NCBI GenBank assembly: GCA_049975245.1
Contig: JBNGDB010000010.1
Location: forward strand, 20,275 to 84,274
From: UBA117 sp049975245
GTDB taxonomy: Archaea; Methanobacteriota; Methanobacteria; Methanobacteriales; Methanobacteriaceae
Length of the DNA: 64,000 nt
Direction: 5' to 3'
The notes below the pieces were generated by a model. It did no database searches, was not told the origin of the DNA, and saw nothing but the letters and a program-made list of their open reading frames with translations. Shown piece after piece: positions 45,473-54,503 of the stretch (the stretch's first letter is position 1; each line of letters begins with the position of its first letter). The position numbers were made by a program, and so were the translations under genes.

Positions 45473-46477
45473 ATGAGTAAAACTGTGGGAATGATCCTTT
45501 GCGGAGGTTTTGGAAAGCGTTTAAGGCCTTTGACTGAAACTATTCCTAAACCTTTAATTGAAATGAAAAAGGGTTATACTATTCTAGATAAACAGCTATT
45601 TGATTTTAAAAACGCAGACGTGGAAAATGTTGTTCTTTTGACCGGTTTTTTAAGTGATAAAATCCAAGAGAGATATGGTGATAATTACAAGGGACTGGGA
45701 ATAGATTATGTGGAAGAAGATGAGCCTCTTGGAACACTGAATGCAATAAGAATAGGAATGGATCATATTGACGGAAATAAACAATGTGTTATAAGAAATG
45801 GCGATGTTGTAGCTGATTTGAATCTTAAAAAGATGATTTATTTAGGCGAACGTTCAGATTATCCATTAAATATTTTTATAACTAAAATGCAATCACCTTA
45901 TGGTATTGTGGAGATAAGTGGAGATCGTTTAGCATCTTTCAAAGAAAAACCTATTTTGGATTACTATATTAATGGCGGGGTCTATTTTTCCAATGGAGAG
46001 TTGGATTTTGGTGATTTTGATGTGGGAGATATAGAAAAAACAGTCTTTCCTATGATGGCTAATGAAAATCAATTAGGTTATTACAAAGAAGATGGACTTT
46101 TTTGGATGGCTATAGATACATCTAAGGAACTGGAAGAAATTAGAAAAGAATATAAAAATCGGGAAGATAAACCATGGGGCTATGAAAAGGTTTTAATCAA
46201 TACAGAAAAATACCTTACAAAGGAGCTTTTTATAAGGGAAGGATATCAGACTTCATTCCATTATCATCAAGAAAAAGATGAAACCATGTATATTGTCAGC
46301 GGCGCAGGTTACATCGAGTTTAAGGATAAAAAAGAATATTTTGCTAAAAATGATACAGTTCGCATTGAACCGGAAAAACCTCACTCCATTGTAGCTATGG
46401 AAAATACAATTTTACATGAAGTTTCAACGCCACACTTGGAGGACACAGTTAGATTAAAGGATTATTATGCAAGATAA
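45473..46477 (+). CDS. Sugar-phosphate nucleotidyltransferase fused to a cupin (mannose-1-phosphate guanylyltransferase-like)
   Basis: A 334-residue two-domain protein. Residues about 1-225 are an NTP-transferase: GMILCGGFGKRLRPLTETIPKPLIEM, followed by the EEDEPLGTLNAI and IRNGDVVADLN active-site segments. Residues about 235-334 are a cupin like that of bifunctional mannose-1-phosphate guanylyltransferase/phosphomannose isomerase (HYHQEKDETMYIVSGAGYIE, RIEPEKPHSIVAME). It probably makes an activated sugar such as GDP-mannose for envelope glycans, but the nucleotide is uncertain. The ATG at 45473 follows GGTGATG. Lies 108 bases after cfbD without clear link. Confidence 0.88.
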   Translation: MSKTVGMILCGGFGKRLRPLTETIPKPLIEMKKGYTILDKQLFDFKNADVENVVLLTGFLSDKIQERYGDNYKGLGIDYVEEDEPLGTLNAIRIGMDHIDGNKQCVIRNGDVVADLNLKKMIYLGERSDYPLNIFITKMQSPYGIVEISGDRLASFKEKPILDYYINGGVYFSNGELDFGDFDVGDIEKTVFPMMANENQLGYYKEDGLFWMAIDTSKELEEIRKEYKNREDKPWGYEKVLINTEKYLTKELFIREGYQTSFHYHQEKDETMYIVSGAGYIEFKDKKEYFAKNDTVRIEPEKPHSIVAMENTILHEVSTPHLEDTVRLKDYYAR

Positions 46478-46564
46478 AATTTGGAATTTAATTCTTATAT
46501 TATAAATTTAATTTAGAAGGGTTAATTTCTCTAATAAAAATATATAACACTCTATCGGGATAAA

Positions 46565-47161
46565 ATGATAACAATAATCGATTATGGAACCGGAAATCTC
46601 AAAAGCATAAGAAATGGTTTTTTAAAGATAGGTAAAGAAGCTAAAATAACTAACAATATAAATGAAATAGAAAAAGCAGAATTTTTAGTCCTACCCGGTG
46701 TGGGTGCATTTGGCTTGGCAATGAAAAATATAAAGAAATTTGAAACGGTCATAATTGATCATATAAATGAGGATAAACCCTTTTTAGGAGTTTGTTTAGG
46801 TTTACAACTATTATTTACTAAAAGTCAGGAAAGTAAAGGGATTAAAGGGTTGGATGTTTTTCCAGGAGAAGTTGTCCGCCTTCCTACTGGAATGAAAATC
46901 CCACACATGGGATGGAATAATCTTAATATAAGAGGAAATTGTCCTCTATTAAAAGACATAGGTAATGATTATGTCTATTTTGTCCATTCTTATCATGTTA
47001 AACCAGAAGATGATAATATTATCGCTGCAACAGTGGATTACGGTGTTGAAATAACTGCAGCAGTTTGTAAGGATAATATATTTGCCACCCAATTCCACCC
47101 AGAAAAAAGTGGAGAAACGGGTTTAAAAATCTTAAAAAACTTTACAAAATATAATCGTTAA
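46565..47161 (+). CDS. hisH: Imidazole glycerol phosphate synthase, glutaminase subunit
   Basis: Glutamine amidotransferase subunit that feeds ammonia to HisF in histidine synthesis. In 198 residues: TIIDYGTGNLKSIRNGF, oxyanion PGVGAFG, nucleophile Cys in GVCLGLQLLF, and the His-Glu pair in ATQFHPEKSGETG. Length and motifs are normal. A GGGAT lies ahead of the ATG. hisF is not adjacent. Confidence 0.95.
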   Translation: MITIIDYGTGNLKSIRNGFLKIGKEAKITNNINEIEKAEFLVLPGVGAFGLAMKNIKKFETVIIDHINEDKPFLGVCLGLQLLFTKSQESKGIKGLDVFPGEVVRLPTGMKIPHMGWNNLNIRGNCPLLKDIGNDYVYFVHSYHVKPEDDNIIAATVDYGVEITAAVCKDNIFATQFHPEKSGETGLKILKNFTKYNR

Positions 47162-47286
47162 TTTATATTGGATAAATGATATAAAAAATATAAATCAACC
47201 ATATTTAATAGATTTAAAAGATTTAAATAATTTATTAAGTATTAAGAACCTTAATCTTATTTAAAGTTATCAATAACGGTGATTTG

Positions 47287-48651
47287 ATGGATATAGAAGG
47301 ATTTGTCAGAAGAAATATTAACATAAACAGTGAAGAAGCAGTAAAAACAAATTTAACAGAAAAAATTTTAGAATTTAAAGATATATCTAATGAAAATGCT
47401 GAAAAAATGGCCGAAGCGGTCATAGAAGAAGTTAAAAATACTCTAACAATAAATGATAACGAGGATACATTTTTAAGGGAACTCATAGGTTTTCCTAAAT
47501 CGAATATTAAAATGGGGGAGATTGGTGTAGGTTCCCGAGGAGAAGGAGATTTTTTTGTTCATAGGAAAATAGCAGACATAGTATCCAGTACCAATATAAA
47601 TTCTTTTGTCAATCCAACTGCTCAAGATGACGGAGGAGTAGTTAAAACTCAAATAAACAAGGACGAAGTTTATGTAACTACTGCAGTTGATGGAATACAT
47701 TCTCGTTTAAGTGAATACCCCTTTTTGGGAGGTTTTCATGTTGCAAGAGCTGCATTAAGAGATGTATGTGTAATGGGTTCTAATCCAGTTGCAGTAATTA
47801 GCGATCTGCATTTAGCTGATGATGGTGATGTGGGAAAATTATTTGATTTTACAGCAGGAGTTTGTGCAGTATCTGAATTGATCGACGTACCATTAGTAGC
47901 TGGAAGTACTCTTAGAGTAGGAGGTGATATGGTTTTAGGAGATAGATTAGTCAGTGCAGTGGGAGCAATAGGCGTTTCAGAAATTCCACCAACAGCAAGA
48001 AAAAGAGCAGAATCTGGAGATGTAATACTTCTCACTGAAGGTTCAGGGGGCGGTACAATTACAACTACTGCATTATATCATGGAATGTTCGATGTGGTGT
48101 GGGAGACAATGGATATTAATTTTATTAAAGCTTCAGAAGCCATATTTGATTCAGGTATTCTGCCACAAGTACATGCAATGACTGATGTTACCAATGGAGG
48201 ATTAAGAGGAGATGCTCATGAAATTTCCAGAACTACAGGTTTAGGACTTACATTTTATCACGATAAAATCAGAAAGATGATTAATCCTAAAGTGCTTCAA
48301 ATGCTTGAAAAATTAGATATAGATCCTTTAGGTGTTTCTGTAGATTCATTAATGATTATTATACCAGAAGAAGTGGTAGACGAGGTTAAAAACGCTGTAA
48401 ATAGTGTTGGTGTTAAAATATCTGAAATAGGATTTGTTGACGAAACCGGGAAATCCAAGCTGATAAAAGACGATATAGAAGAGGAATTAAAACCATTATT
48501 TAGGGAAGCTGCTTATACAAAAATTAAAAAGATTGTTGGAGATACTGAACCGGCAGATTTTGAATTAATGAAACAAAAAGTTGAAGAATCTGCATTAAAT
48601 GCCATAAAAAAGAAGGAAAAAATCGTTAAAGCCATAAAAAAGCATTATTAA
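47287..48651 (+). CDS. AIR synthase (PurM)/HypE/SelD-like ATP-binding protein
   Basis: A 454-residue protein of the PurM superfamily. After a helical N-terminus (about 1-75) comes GVGSRGEGDFFVHRK, then the ATP/Mg2+ part with QDDGGVV, TTAVDGIHSRLSEYP and FHVARAALRDVCVMGSNPV, then the second domain with LLTEGSGGGTITTTALYHG and MTDVTNGGLRGDAHEI. Such proteins activate a carbonyl or carboxyl oxygen as a phosphate. PurM itself is shorter and lacks the N-terminal extension; HypE and SelD have a catalytic Cys that is not obvious here. The start is the ATG at 47287 after GGTGAT. Reaction unknown; methanogen-conserved paralogue. Confidence 0.82.
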   Translation: MDIEGFVRRNININSEEAVKTNLTEKILEFKDISNENAEKMAEAVIEEVKNTLTINDNEDTFLRELIGFPKSNIKMGEIGVGSRGEGDFFVHRKIADIVSSTNINSFVNPTAQDDGGVVKTQINKDEVYVTTAVDGIHSRLSEYPFLGGFHVARAALRDVCVMGSNPVAVISDLHLADDGDVGKLFDFTAGVCAVSELIDVPLVAGSTLRVGGDMVLGDRLVSAVGAIGVSEIPPTARKRAESGDVILLTEGSGGGTITTTALYHGMFDVVWETMDINFIKASEAIFDSGILPQVHAMTDVTNGGLRGDAHEISRTTGLGLTFYHDKIRKMINPKVLQMLEKLDIDPLGVSVDSLMIIIPEEVVDEVKNAVNSVGVKISEIGFVDETGKSKLIKDDIEEELKPLFREAAYTKIKKIVGDTEPADFELMKQKVEESALNAIKKKEKIVKAIKKHY

Positions 48652-48687
48652 ATAAATAATCAAATTTTTAGTTGTTTAGGAGATACC

Positions 48688-49128
48688 ATGGATAATAGGG
48701 GTATAATAATAACTTCAGATTCTATTTTTTCTTTAATTATTATCTTCATAATATTGGCTACTGTAACCAATATCAGTGCAAATAAATCTGGATCTCAATT
48801 AGATCTTTTAATGACTAACAAAGCACAGGATACCATGGAACTGATGGTAAATTATAGAGATGTTTCAACTAATAAAACAATAATTGAAACGGTTGCAACA
48901 GAACTAAAGATAAGTAATAATCAAAAATCAGGGATAAGTAATGCTGGTAAAGTTGTGGGTGAATTTTTAAATAAAACCTTAGATAGCACTAATTATAATT
49001 TAATCGAGGTTAATAAGTTAAATGGAACAATAATAGCTTCTAATGCAGATATTAATCAAGCTAAAAATATATCCACTGCAATCCGGAGTTATGGTGGATA
49101 TACTTTTAGGTTATATTTGTGGGATTAA
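48688..49128 (+). CDS. Membrane-anchored pseudopilin-like protein, uncharacterised
   Basis: A 146-residue protein with a short Arg-containing start (MDNRGI), one hydrophobic helix (SIFSLIIIFIILATVTNIS, residues about 11-29) and an outward-facing part rich in Asn, Thr and Ser. This layout resembles archaeal pseudopilins, but no clear class III (QXSAEY) cleavage motif is seen. AGGAG supports the ATG. It ends 34 bases before, or overlaps, the PAP2-like gene and lies 36 bases after the PurM-like gene, so it may be part of one transcript. Function unknown. Confidence 0.72.
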   Translation: MDNRGIIITSDSIFSLIIIFIILATVTNISANKSGSQLDLLMTNKAQDTMELMVNYRDVSTNKTIIETVATELKISNNQKSGISNAGKVVGEFLNKTLDSTNYNLIEVNKLNGTIIASNADINQAKNISTAIRSYGGYTFRLYLWD

Positions 49129-49162
49129 AAAAATTAATATAGATAGAATATACCCATATCTG

Positions 49163-49801
49163 ATGGAAAAAAATAAAGGATTAAATGGTTATATGGAATA
49201 TTTAATTAACAAGAATTATAAAGAAGAGTTTGCACAATTAGTTTCTTTGGTTTTTAATGCACCATTAGTGGCCATACCAATATTTGTTTTAATTAATTAT
49301 ACTTTAGTCAGTGGAAATAATTTTATTTTTTATTCTATTGTGAGCGTTATTTTCGCGGCAATACTTCCAATGGCCATATCCGGGTTTTGGATATTCCGGA
49401 AAAAAATCGAAATGGACATGCCTAATAAATCGGATAGAATTTATCCTCTTATAATGGTAATAATATCCTACATCATAGGTACACTAATTTTATATGTTAT
49501 TAAGGCTCCGCCAGTAACAACAGTTTTAATGTTTTGCTACCTTTTTAATACAATAGTAGTACTATTTATCAGCCTATTCTGGAAGATCAGTATTCATGTC
49601 ATGGGAATTTCTGGACCCACTCCTATTTTAATTTACGTGTTTGGGTATTGGGGAGTATTATTTGGACTAATTATTCCAGTTGTAATGTGGAGTAGACTAT
49701 ATCTGAAAAGACATACTTTATATCAGGTAATTGCTGGTGCTGTCCTGGGATTTGTTCTTACTACTTTGCAGATATACTTATTGTTGTATAATGCTTTTTA
49801 A
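49163..49801 (+). CDS. PAP2-superfamily-like membrane phosphatase homologue
   Basis: A membrane protein of about 212 residues with six predicted helices. Its C-terminal part carries the spacing of a PAP2 phosphatase: HVMGISGPTPIL and SRLYLKRHTLYQVIAGAVLG, where SR, the catalytic His and the QVIAG helix fit motif 3, though the first KxxxxxxRP motif is absent or degenerate. Phosphate-lipid dephosphorylation is inferred from family only. The start is uncertain: ATG at 49163 is used, but the frame is open upstream to 49043, with another ATG at 49091 that would overlap the previous gene by 37 bases. Confidence 0.68.
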   Translation: MEKNKGLNGYMEYLINKNYKEEFAQLVSLVFNAPLVAIPIFVLINYTLVSGNNFIFYSIVSVIFAAILPMAISGFWIFRKKIEMDMPNKSDRIYPLIMVIISYIIGTLILYVIKAPPVTTVLMFCYLFNTIVVLFISLFWKISIHVMGISGPTPILIYVFGYWGVLFGLIIPVVMWSRLYLKRHTLYQVIAGAVLGFVLTTLQIYLLLYNAF

Positions 49802-49980
49802 GACCATATCTGATAAAAAATATATAATTAACTTAAAAAACTACCTTTGGTGGATTAAATTTAAATAGTAAAAAATTTTTATTAGATTATACAATTTTAT
49901 ATTACAAAATAAATTAGAGTAAATTATATGAAAATATTATTAAAAGATAATTTTCTATTAAAACTTACTTCTTATAGGGA

Positions 49981-49989
49981 ATATATAAT
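49981..49989 (+). promoter_or_regulatory. TATA box of the tRNA-Arg gene
   Basis: ATATATAAT centred about 22 bases before the first tRNA base. The distance to the mature 5' end is short, so the primary transcript would have almost no leader. Confidence 0.55.
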
Positions 49990-50006
49990 TTTTATTTAGA
50001 TAACTA

Positions 50007-50078
50007 GCCCTGATAGTGTAGCGGATAACACGTAGGATTGCGGATCCTATTCCCCGGGTTCAAGTCCCGGTCAGGGCA
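50007..50078 (+). tRNA. tRNA-Arg (anticodon GCG)
   Basis: A complete cloverleaf: acceptor stem GCCCTGA/TCAGGGC (7 bp), D-arm GTGT/ACAC, anticodon stem TAGGA/TCCTA around loop TTGCGGA with anticodon GCG (reads CGC/CGT), variable loop TTCC, T-arm CCGGG/CCCGG with loop TTCAAGT, and discriminator A. No intron, and CCA is not encoded. A TATA box lies just upstream. Confidence 0.95.
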
Positions 50079-50299
50079 TTAATTCTATATTTAAAAACAA
50101 TTTATTTTAACAATTTTGGCAAAAATTAAAAATTATAATTCTAAAAATCTTTTTGACTACTAAAAAGGATTGAATAATGATTTTATTGAATTCTAAAGCA
50201 TTATTGATTTTTGAATAGAATTGTTTAAAGCCAAATTTTATCTGGTTATTTCTATAAAGATAAACATGCACAATTATTGATAAATTATGAGGGAAAATT

Positions 50300-51646
50300 A
50301 TGGCCTACTTTAATGAAGAAATAGAAACCATGCCTAGGGACGAACTGGATTCATTGGTAGAAGAAAGAATAAAGTATACTTTGAAATATGCTTGTGAAAA
50401 TTCGCCTTTTTATCGAAAATGGTTCGAAAAAAATAATATAAAACTATCAGATATTAAAACTCATGATGATTTAAGAGAATTACCCATAATCACTGGAAAA
50501 ACAGTAAGGGAGAAACAACCTCCAGAAACCCAGGAATTTGAATTCAAATGCACTGATTGGGAAAACATTTTTACCATACATGAAACCAGTGGAACCAGCG
50601 GAATGCCTAAATCATTCTTCTTAACATGGGAGGACTGGAATCGATACGCAGTAAAGTACGCCCGGTTTTTTGTATCACAAAACTTCACCACTGGAGATAA
50701 GGTAGTGGTATGTGCATCGTATGGCATGAATGTTGGAGCTAATACTATGACACTAGCGGCACAAAAGATTGGAATGACCATCATCCCCGAAGGAAGATGC
50801 ACATTTCCTGTAAGGATAATGAAACATTACAAGCCAACCGGAATAGTAGCCAGCATATTCAAATTAATAAGATTAGCCAGGAGAATGGAGTCAGAAGGAA
50901 TTGATCCACAAAATTCCAGTATTAAACGTCTTATAGCAGGTGGTGAAAGTTTTGCTGAAGAATCTCGAAAATATGTGGAAGAATTATGGGATGTAGATGT
51001 TTACAATACCTACGGAAGTACAGAAGGTACAATGTGTGGTGAATGCCATAAACAAGTAGGTTTACATGTTCCGGAGGATTTAGTTCATCTTGACGTATAT
51101 GATCCCAACATGAAAGATTTTGTTGACGAAGGAGAATGTGGGAGAATAGTATTAACCACACTATTACCGGTAGGTGGTAAATCCGGAACATTACTTCTAA
51201 ATTATGATACTGAAGATACCACAGTCGTAGTATCCCGTGAAAAATGCCCCTGCGGCAGAACACACATGCGTATAATGAATCCGCAAAGAGAAGCAGAAAC
51301 ATATTGGATATCCGGCTCACCTTTTAATCGCGTGGATGTAGAGGCAGCAGTTTTTCAGAGAGAAAATATGGAATATCTAACAGGAGAATACGAAACCTTC
51401 CTTTATGGAGATGAAGATGAAGGAGAAGTAACTATGAGGGTCAGTATGGAGTGTGAAGATATTCAAAACTGTGAAAAAGAGCTGATTAAAGAAAACTTTA
51501 TTAAATCATTTTTTAAATATAAACCCATCCTTTATGATGCATTTTCAGAGGGAATTTTAAACTTAGCATTCAATTTTACCAGACCTGGAGAATTGGAGTT
51601 TTATAAGATTAAAGGAAGACCAAAACGCATAGTTGATCGAAGATAA
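50300..51646 (+). CDS. Coenzyme F390 synthetase (phenylacetate-CoA ligase family)
   Basis: Adenylate-forming enzyme of 448 residues. The family of PaaK-like ligases includes the methanogen F390 synthetase, which joins coenzyme F420 to AMP or GMP in response to oxidation. The motifs are clear: the P-loop-like HETSGTSGMPKSFFLT, IAGGESFAEESR, the signature YNTYGSTEGTMCGEC and LLNYDTEDTTVV with the CPCGRTH segment. There is no phenylacetate pathway in the region, and the methanogen context makes F390 synthesis the likely role, although a ligase for another acid is possible. GAGGG precedes the ATG. First gene of a run with truD and the acnX small subunit. Confidence 0.87.
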   Translation: MAYFNEEIETMPRDELDSLVEERIKYTLKYACENSPFYRKWFEKNNIKLSDIKTHDDLRELPIITGKTVREKQPPETQEFEFKCTDWENIFTIHETSGTSGMPKSFFLTWEDWNRYAVKYARFFVSQNFTTGDKVVVCASYGMNVGANTMTLAAQKIGMTIIPEGRCTFPVRIMKHYKPTGIVASIFKLIRLARRMESEGIDPQNSSIKRLIAGGESFAEESRKYVEELWDVDVYNTYGSTEGTMCGECHKQVGLHVPEDLVHLDVYDPNMKDFVDEGECGRIVLTTLLPVGGKSGTLLLNYDTEDTTVVVSREKCPCGRTHMRIMNPQREAETYWISGSPFNRVDVEAAVFQRENMEYLTGEYETFLYGDEDEGEVTMRVSMECEDIQNCEKELIKENFIKSFFKYKPILYDAFSEGILNLAFNFTRPGELEFYKIKGRPKRIVDRR

Positions 51647-51694
51647 AACGTATAAAAACCTTTTTTTAATAAATTTTTCACATGGAGATAATCA

Positions 51695-52948
51695 ATGTTA
51701 AATGCTGAAACATATATAACACCACAGGAAGGGATTGGAGGAAAAATTAGAACTACATATGAAGATTTTAATGTTGAAGAAATCCCTGAAAGAATACCTA
51801 GTGGAAAAGGACCGAATATTTGGATTTTTATAGAAAAAGTAGGCAGAAATACTTTGGATGTTGTACTGGATATGGCGCGAATTTTACGCATAAGTCGCAA
51901 AAGAATGGGATTTGCTGGAATGAAGGATAAAAGGGCAGTTACCCGGCAATGGATATGTGTAAGTAATATAGATCTTCCAAAAATCTTGGAACTGGAAAAA
52001 AAACTTCATAATGTTAAAATATTATCTATCCTACCTAATGAAAAAAAACTGAGAATAGGACAACTCATTGGTAACAAATTCCGCATTTTGATACGAGACG
52101 TGATAAATAGAGAATCAGCAGTAGAAACTGCCAATAATGTGTTTGAAATATTATTAAAGACCGGCGTCCCCAATTATTACGGTTGGCAGCGGTTTGGTTC
52201 CCCACGGACCAACACCCATCTGGTTGGAAGGGCTTTAATAGAAAATGATTTAAAAAAAGCAGTGGATTCATATATTGGAAATCCTTATGACAGTGAACCT
52301 GATTATATCAAAGATGCTAGAAATTTATATGATAAAGATGATGTGGTAGGATCTTATGAACTTATGCCCTCTAACATGAGATATGAACGAATGATGCTTC
52401 GAGTGCTAATAAAAGAGCTTAAAAAGAAAGAAACGTTGGATGAATATTCTTACTTAAAAGCTATAGAAAGCCTGCCTAAACCTCTCAAAAGAATGTTTGT
52501 TCACGCCTATCAATCCTATTTATTTAATAAAGCTGTAAGTGAAAGAGCAAAATTAGGAATTGATAAATATATTGAAGGCGATATATTAATTGACAATGAG
52601 GAACACCTTATACATAATTTTGACATCCAAAAAATTGATGAAATGATCAAAAACTTTCAGGCACATCCAACTGCTCCTCTCTATGGGACTAAAGTTCCTT
52701 TTGCAACTGGAAAGATAGGTGAAATAGAAAAAAATATTTTAAGTTCAGAAAATATATCAAAAAAGGATTTTGAAGTTCCAAAAATGCCCAAACTTGGAAG
52801 CCACGGGCTCAGAAGATCCATAAGATTTAAAATCTGGGATGCATCAGCTACTTCCACCCATGAGGGGCTTATGGTAGAATTTTCAATTCCAAAAGGTTGT
52901 TATGCCACCGCAGTACTGAGAGAAATTATGAAAAATGAAGTGGTATAA
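51695..52948 (+). CDS. truD: tRNA pseudouridine(13) synthase TruD
   Basis: Converts uridine 13 of tRNA(Glu) (and other tRNAs) to pseudouridine. The 417 residues carry the TruD motif I region RKRMGFAGMKDKRAVTRQW with the catalytic Asp, VPNYYGWQRFGSPRTNTHLVG and the TRUD domain insertion (about 190-330). Archaeal members have the same length. GGAGAT precedes the ATG. It lies 48 bases after the F390 synthetase gene and 51 before the next. Confidence 0.94.
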   Translation: MLNAETYITPQEGIGGKIRTTYEDFNVEEIPERIPSGKGPNIWIFIEKVGRNTLDVVLDMARILRISRKRMGFAGMKDKRAVTRQWICVSNIDLPKILELEKKLHNVKILSILPNEKKLRIGQLIGNKFRILIRDVINRESAVETANNVFEILLKTGVPNYYGWQRFGSPRTNTHLVGRALIENDLKKAVDSYIGNPYDSEPDYIKDARNLYDKDDVVGSYELMPSNMRYERMMLRVLIKELKKKETLDEYSYLKAIESLPKPLKRMFVHAYQSYLFNKAVSERAKLGIDKYIEGDILIDNEEHLIHNFDIQKIDEMIKNFQAHPTAPLYGTKVPFATGKIGEIEKNILSSENISKKDFEVPKMPKLGSHGLRRSIRFKIWDASATSTHEGLMVEFSIPKGCYATAVLREIMKNEVV

Positions 52949-52999
52949 AGTCATTTTTAATATTCAAAATGGTCTGATTACATAAAATGAGGTTTTCTA

Positions 53000-53416
53000 A
53001 TGACACATTCATATCAAACAATAAAGTGTAAAAAAATATCCAAAGGCACGGCTAAAGGCAAAGTTATTCTTACTAATGATCCTATAAGTTTTTTAGGTGG
53101 AGTAAATCCCAATACTGGGCTTGTAATTGATTCGGGACACCAACTTTATGGTGAAAGTATCAGTGATAAGATACTTGTTATACCATCTGGTAAAGGTTCC
53201 ACAGTTGGTTCCTATGTTATATTCCAGATGGCAAAAAATAAAAAGGCACCTCTAGCCATAATATCAATAAATGCTGAGCCTATTATTGCCACCGGTGCCA
53301 TAATGGCCGATATACCCATGGTACATCAGCCTGAGACTAATATAATGGATTTACTAGAAAATGGAGATATTGTCGAAGTTAATGCGGATAGAGGAGTTAT
53401 AAAAATTTTTAAATAA
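53000..53416 (+). CDS. Phosphomevalonate dehydratase small subunit (aconitase X swivel domain, DUF126)
   Basis: Swivelling-domain partner of the aconitase-X type dehydratase that, in archaea, turns 5-phosphomevalonate into trans-anhydromevalonate phosphate in isoprenoid synthesis. In 138 residues the family core is visible: ISKGTAKGKVILTNDPISFLGG, GKILVIPSGKGSTVGSYV-like block and INAEPIIATGAIMADIPMVH. The large subunit is not adjacent. GAGG precedes the ATG. Downstream the cluster of small membrane proteins begins on the other strand, 29 bases past its stop. Confidence 0.9.
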   Translation: MTHSYQTIKCKKISKGTAKGKVILTNDPISFLGGVNPNTGLVIDSGHQLYGESISDKILVIPSGKGSTVGSYVIFQMAKNKKAPLAIISINAEPIIATGAIMADIPMVHQPETNIMDLLENGDIVEVNADRGVIKIFK

Positions 53417-53444
53417 ATAATTACTAATTTTTTATTAAATAGTT

Positions 53445-53840
53445 CTAAAAATCTTCATTTTTCTTTACAGACTCTCCAATAGCCCCACCTACTGCACCAA
53501 GGACTCCACATATAAGCACGGCCATTATAGTAATAACTACACTGATTATGGCGCTTATAGTGCCCATTACAATGCCCACCTCAGTTAGAATGAGTCCAAT
53601 TATGGCGGATATTGCGCCAAAACCAATGAATGATAAGAATCCGATTATCAGTCCACCAATTACTCCTGAAAGTGCGCCGTTTTTTATACCTTCAAGTTCT
53701 CTTTCTTGAATTAAATAGACGGTTATGAAACCACCAGACACCGGCCCCAAAAAGAACAGTGGAAAAAAGGCCAATGCGAGGACTATTGTAAATACTGCAG
53801 TAATTATTGATCCAATTCCTATAGCTTTCCAGTCTATCAT
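53445..53840 (-). CDS. DUF5518-type small membrane protein (copy 1)
   Basis: A 131-residue protein with about four hydrophobic helices rich in Gly, Ala and Ile. It starts MIDWKAIGIGSIITAVF, and GALSGVIGGLIIGFL plus VLGAVGGAIGES at the end recall the other members of the cluster. GGTGATAGG stands ahead of the ATG. The family is found in Methanobacteria; the function is not known. The Gly-rich pattern (GxxxG) suggests tight helix packing, perhaps as an oligomer. Confidence 0.8.
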   Translation of the reverse strand: MIDWKAIGIGSIITAVFTIVLALAFFPLFFLGPVSGGFITVYLIQERELEGIKNGALSGVIGGLIIGFLSFIGFGAISAIIGLILTEVGIVMGTISAIISVVITIMAVLICGVLGAVGGAIGESVKKNEDF

Positions 53841-53949
53841 CCTATCACCTTTAATATCATTTATGTATTAATATAATCATTTTAATTAAAATAAAACTAA
53901 GTCCTGATTTTTAAAAAAATAAAAAAATGGAAAATTTTAAAATTATTAT

Positions 53950-54306
53950 TCAGGCTTCACCTTTGATTAAGACTCCTATAGCTCCACCAATAGCACCAAT
54001 AATTGCAGAAATTATTATACTAATAATTACAGCTAGTATTCCAAAGGCGGCGCCAGCAGCTCCTAAAAGTGCTCCAAGACCGATGATAAGGATAAGTCCT
54101 CCTATTATTCCGCCTATAATTCCTACTAATGCTCCGTGGATAGCTCCGTTCATATAGTCTCCGCCAACACTGTAACCAACATAGATAGTTGCTAATAGGT
54201 ATCCAATATATGATCCCCATTCTCCTGCGATCGCTCCTAATATAATTCCTAATATAATTGCTAATATGAAACCTATAATCACGGGTTTCCATTGTACTTC
54301 TACCAT
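53950..54306 (-). CDS. DUF5518-type small membrane protein (copy 2)
   Basis: A membrane protein of 118 residues starting MVEVQWKPVIIGFILAIILG with a predicted four-helix fold and many GxxxG steps (GIIGGIIGGLILIIG, GAIGGAIGVLIKG). The ATG at 54306 follows GAGGTGAAAAGC; an upstream ATG at 54315 has no better site. It is the paralogue of the gene at 54504-54857, sharing a 65-bp perfect block at 54140-54204. The polar stretch YVGYSVGGDYMNGAI in the middle is the most conserved part. Function unknown. Confidence 0.82.
   Translation of the reverse strand: MVEVQWKPVIIGFILAIILGIILGAIAGEWGSYIGYLLATIYVGYSVGGDYMNGAIHGALVGIIGGIIGGLILIIGLGALLGAAGAAFGILAVIISIIISAIIGAIGGAIGVLIKGEA
54140..54204. repeat. 65-bp perfect direct repeat, copy A (inside DUF5518 copy 2)
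   Basis: The 65 bases at 54140-54204 are identical to those at 54691-54755, although the two genes differ outside. The block encodes GYLLATIYVGYSVGGDYMNG. Perfect identity limited to the centre suggests recent gene conversion or strong selection. Confidence 0.85.
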
Positions 54307-54503
54307 GCTTTTCACCTCCTTTAAATTTTCACATATTTGTATTATAATATATAATAAATATTTTTTTCTTTTTTTCTCTAGAAAGACTTATTTGGTTAAA
54401 ATAAAAACTAAAATAGATTTAAACTTCGTAATATAAATGTATGAACATTTAAAAAAAAAATAATATTGATATAACTATTTTGGGTTATATCCATTTAATC
54501 TTT

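Noticed and set aside
54020..54292. Arg/Tyr-rich frame on the - strand
   Set aside because: Out-of-frame reading of DUF5518 copy 2; the membrane protein frame has the ribosome binding site.
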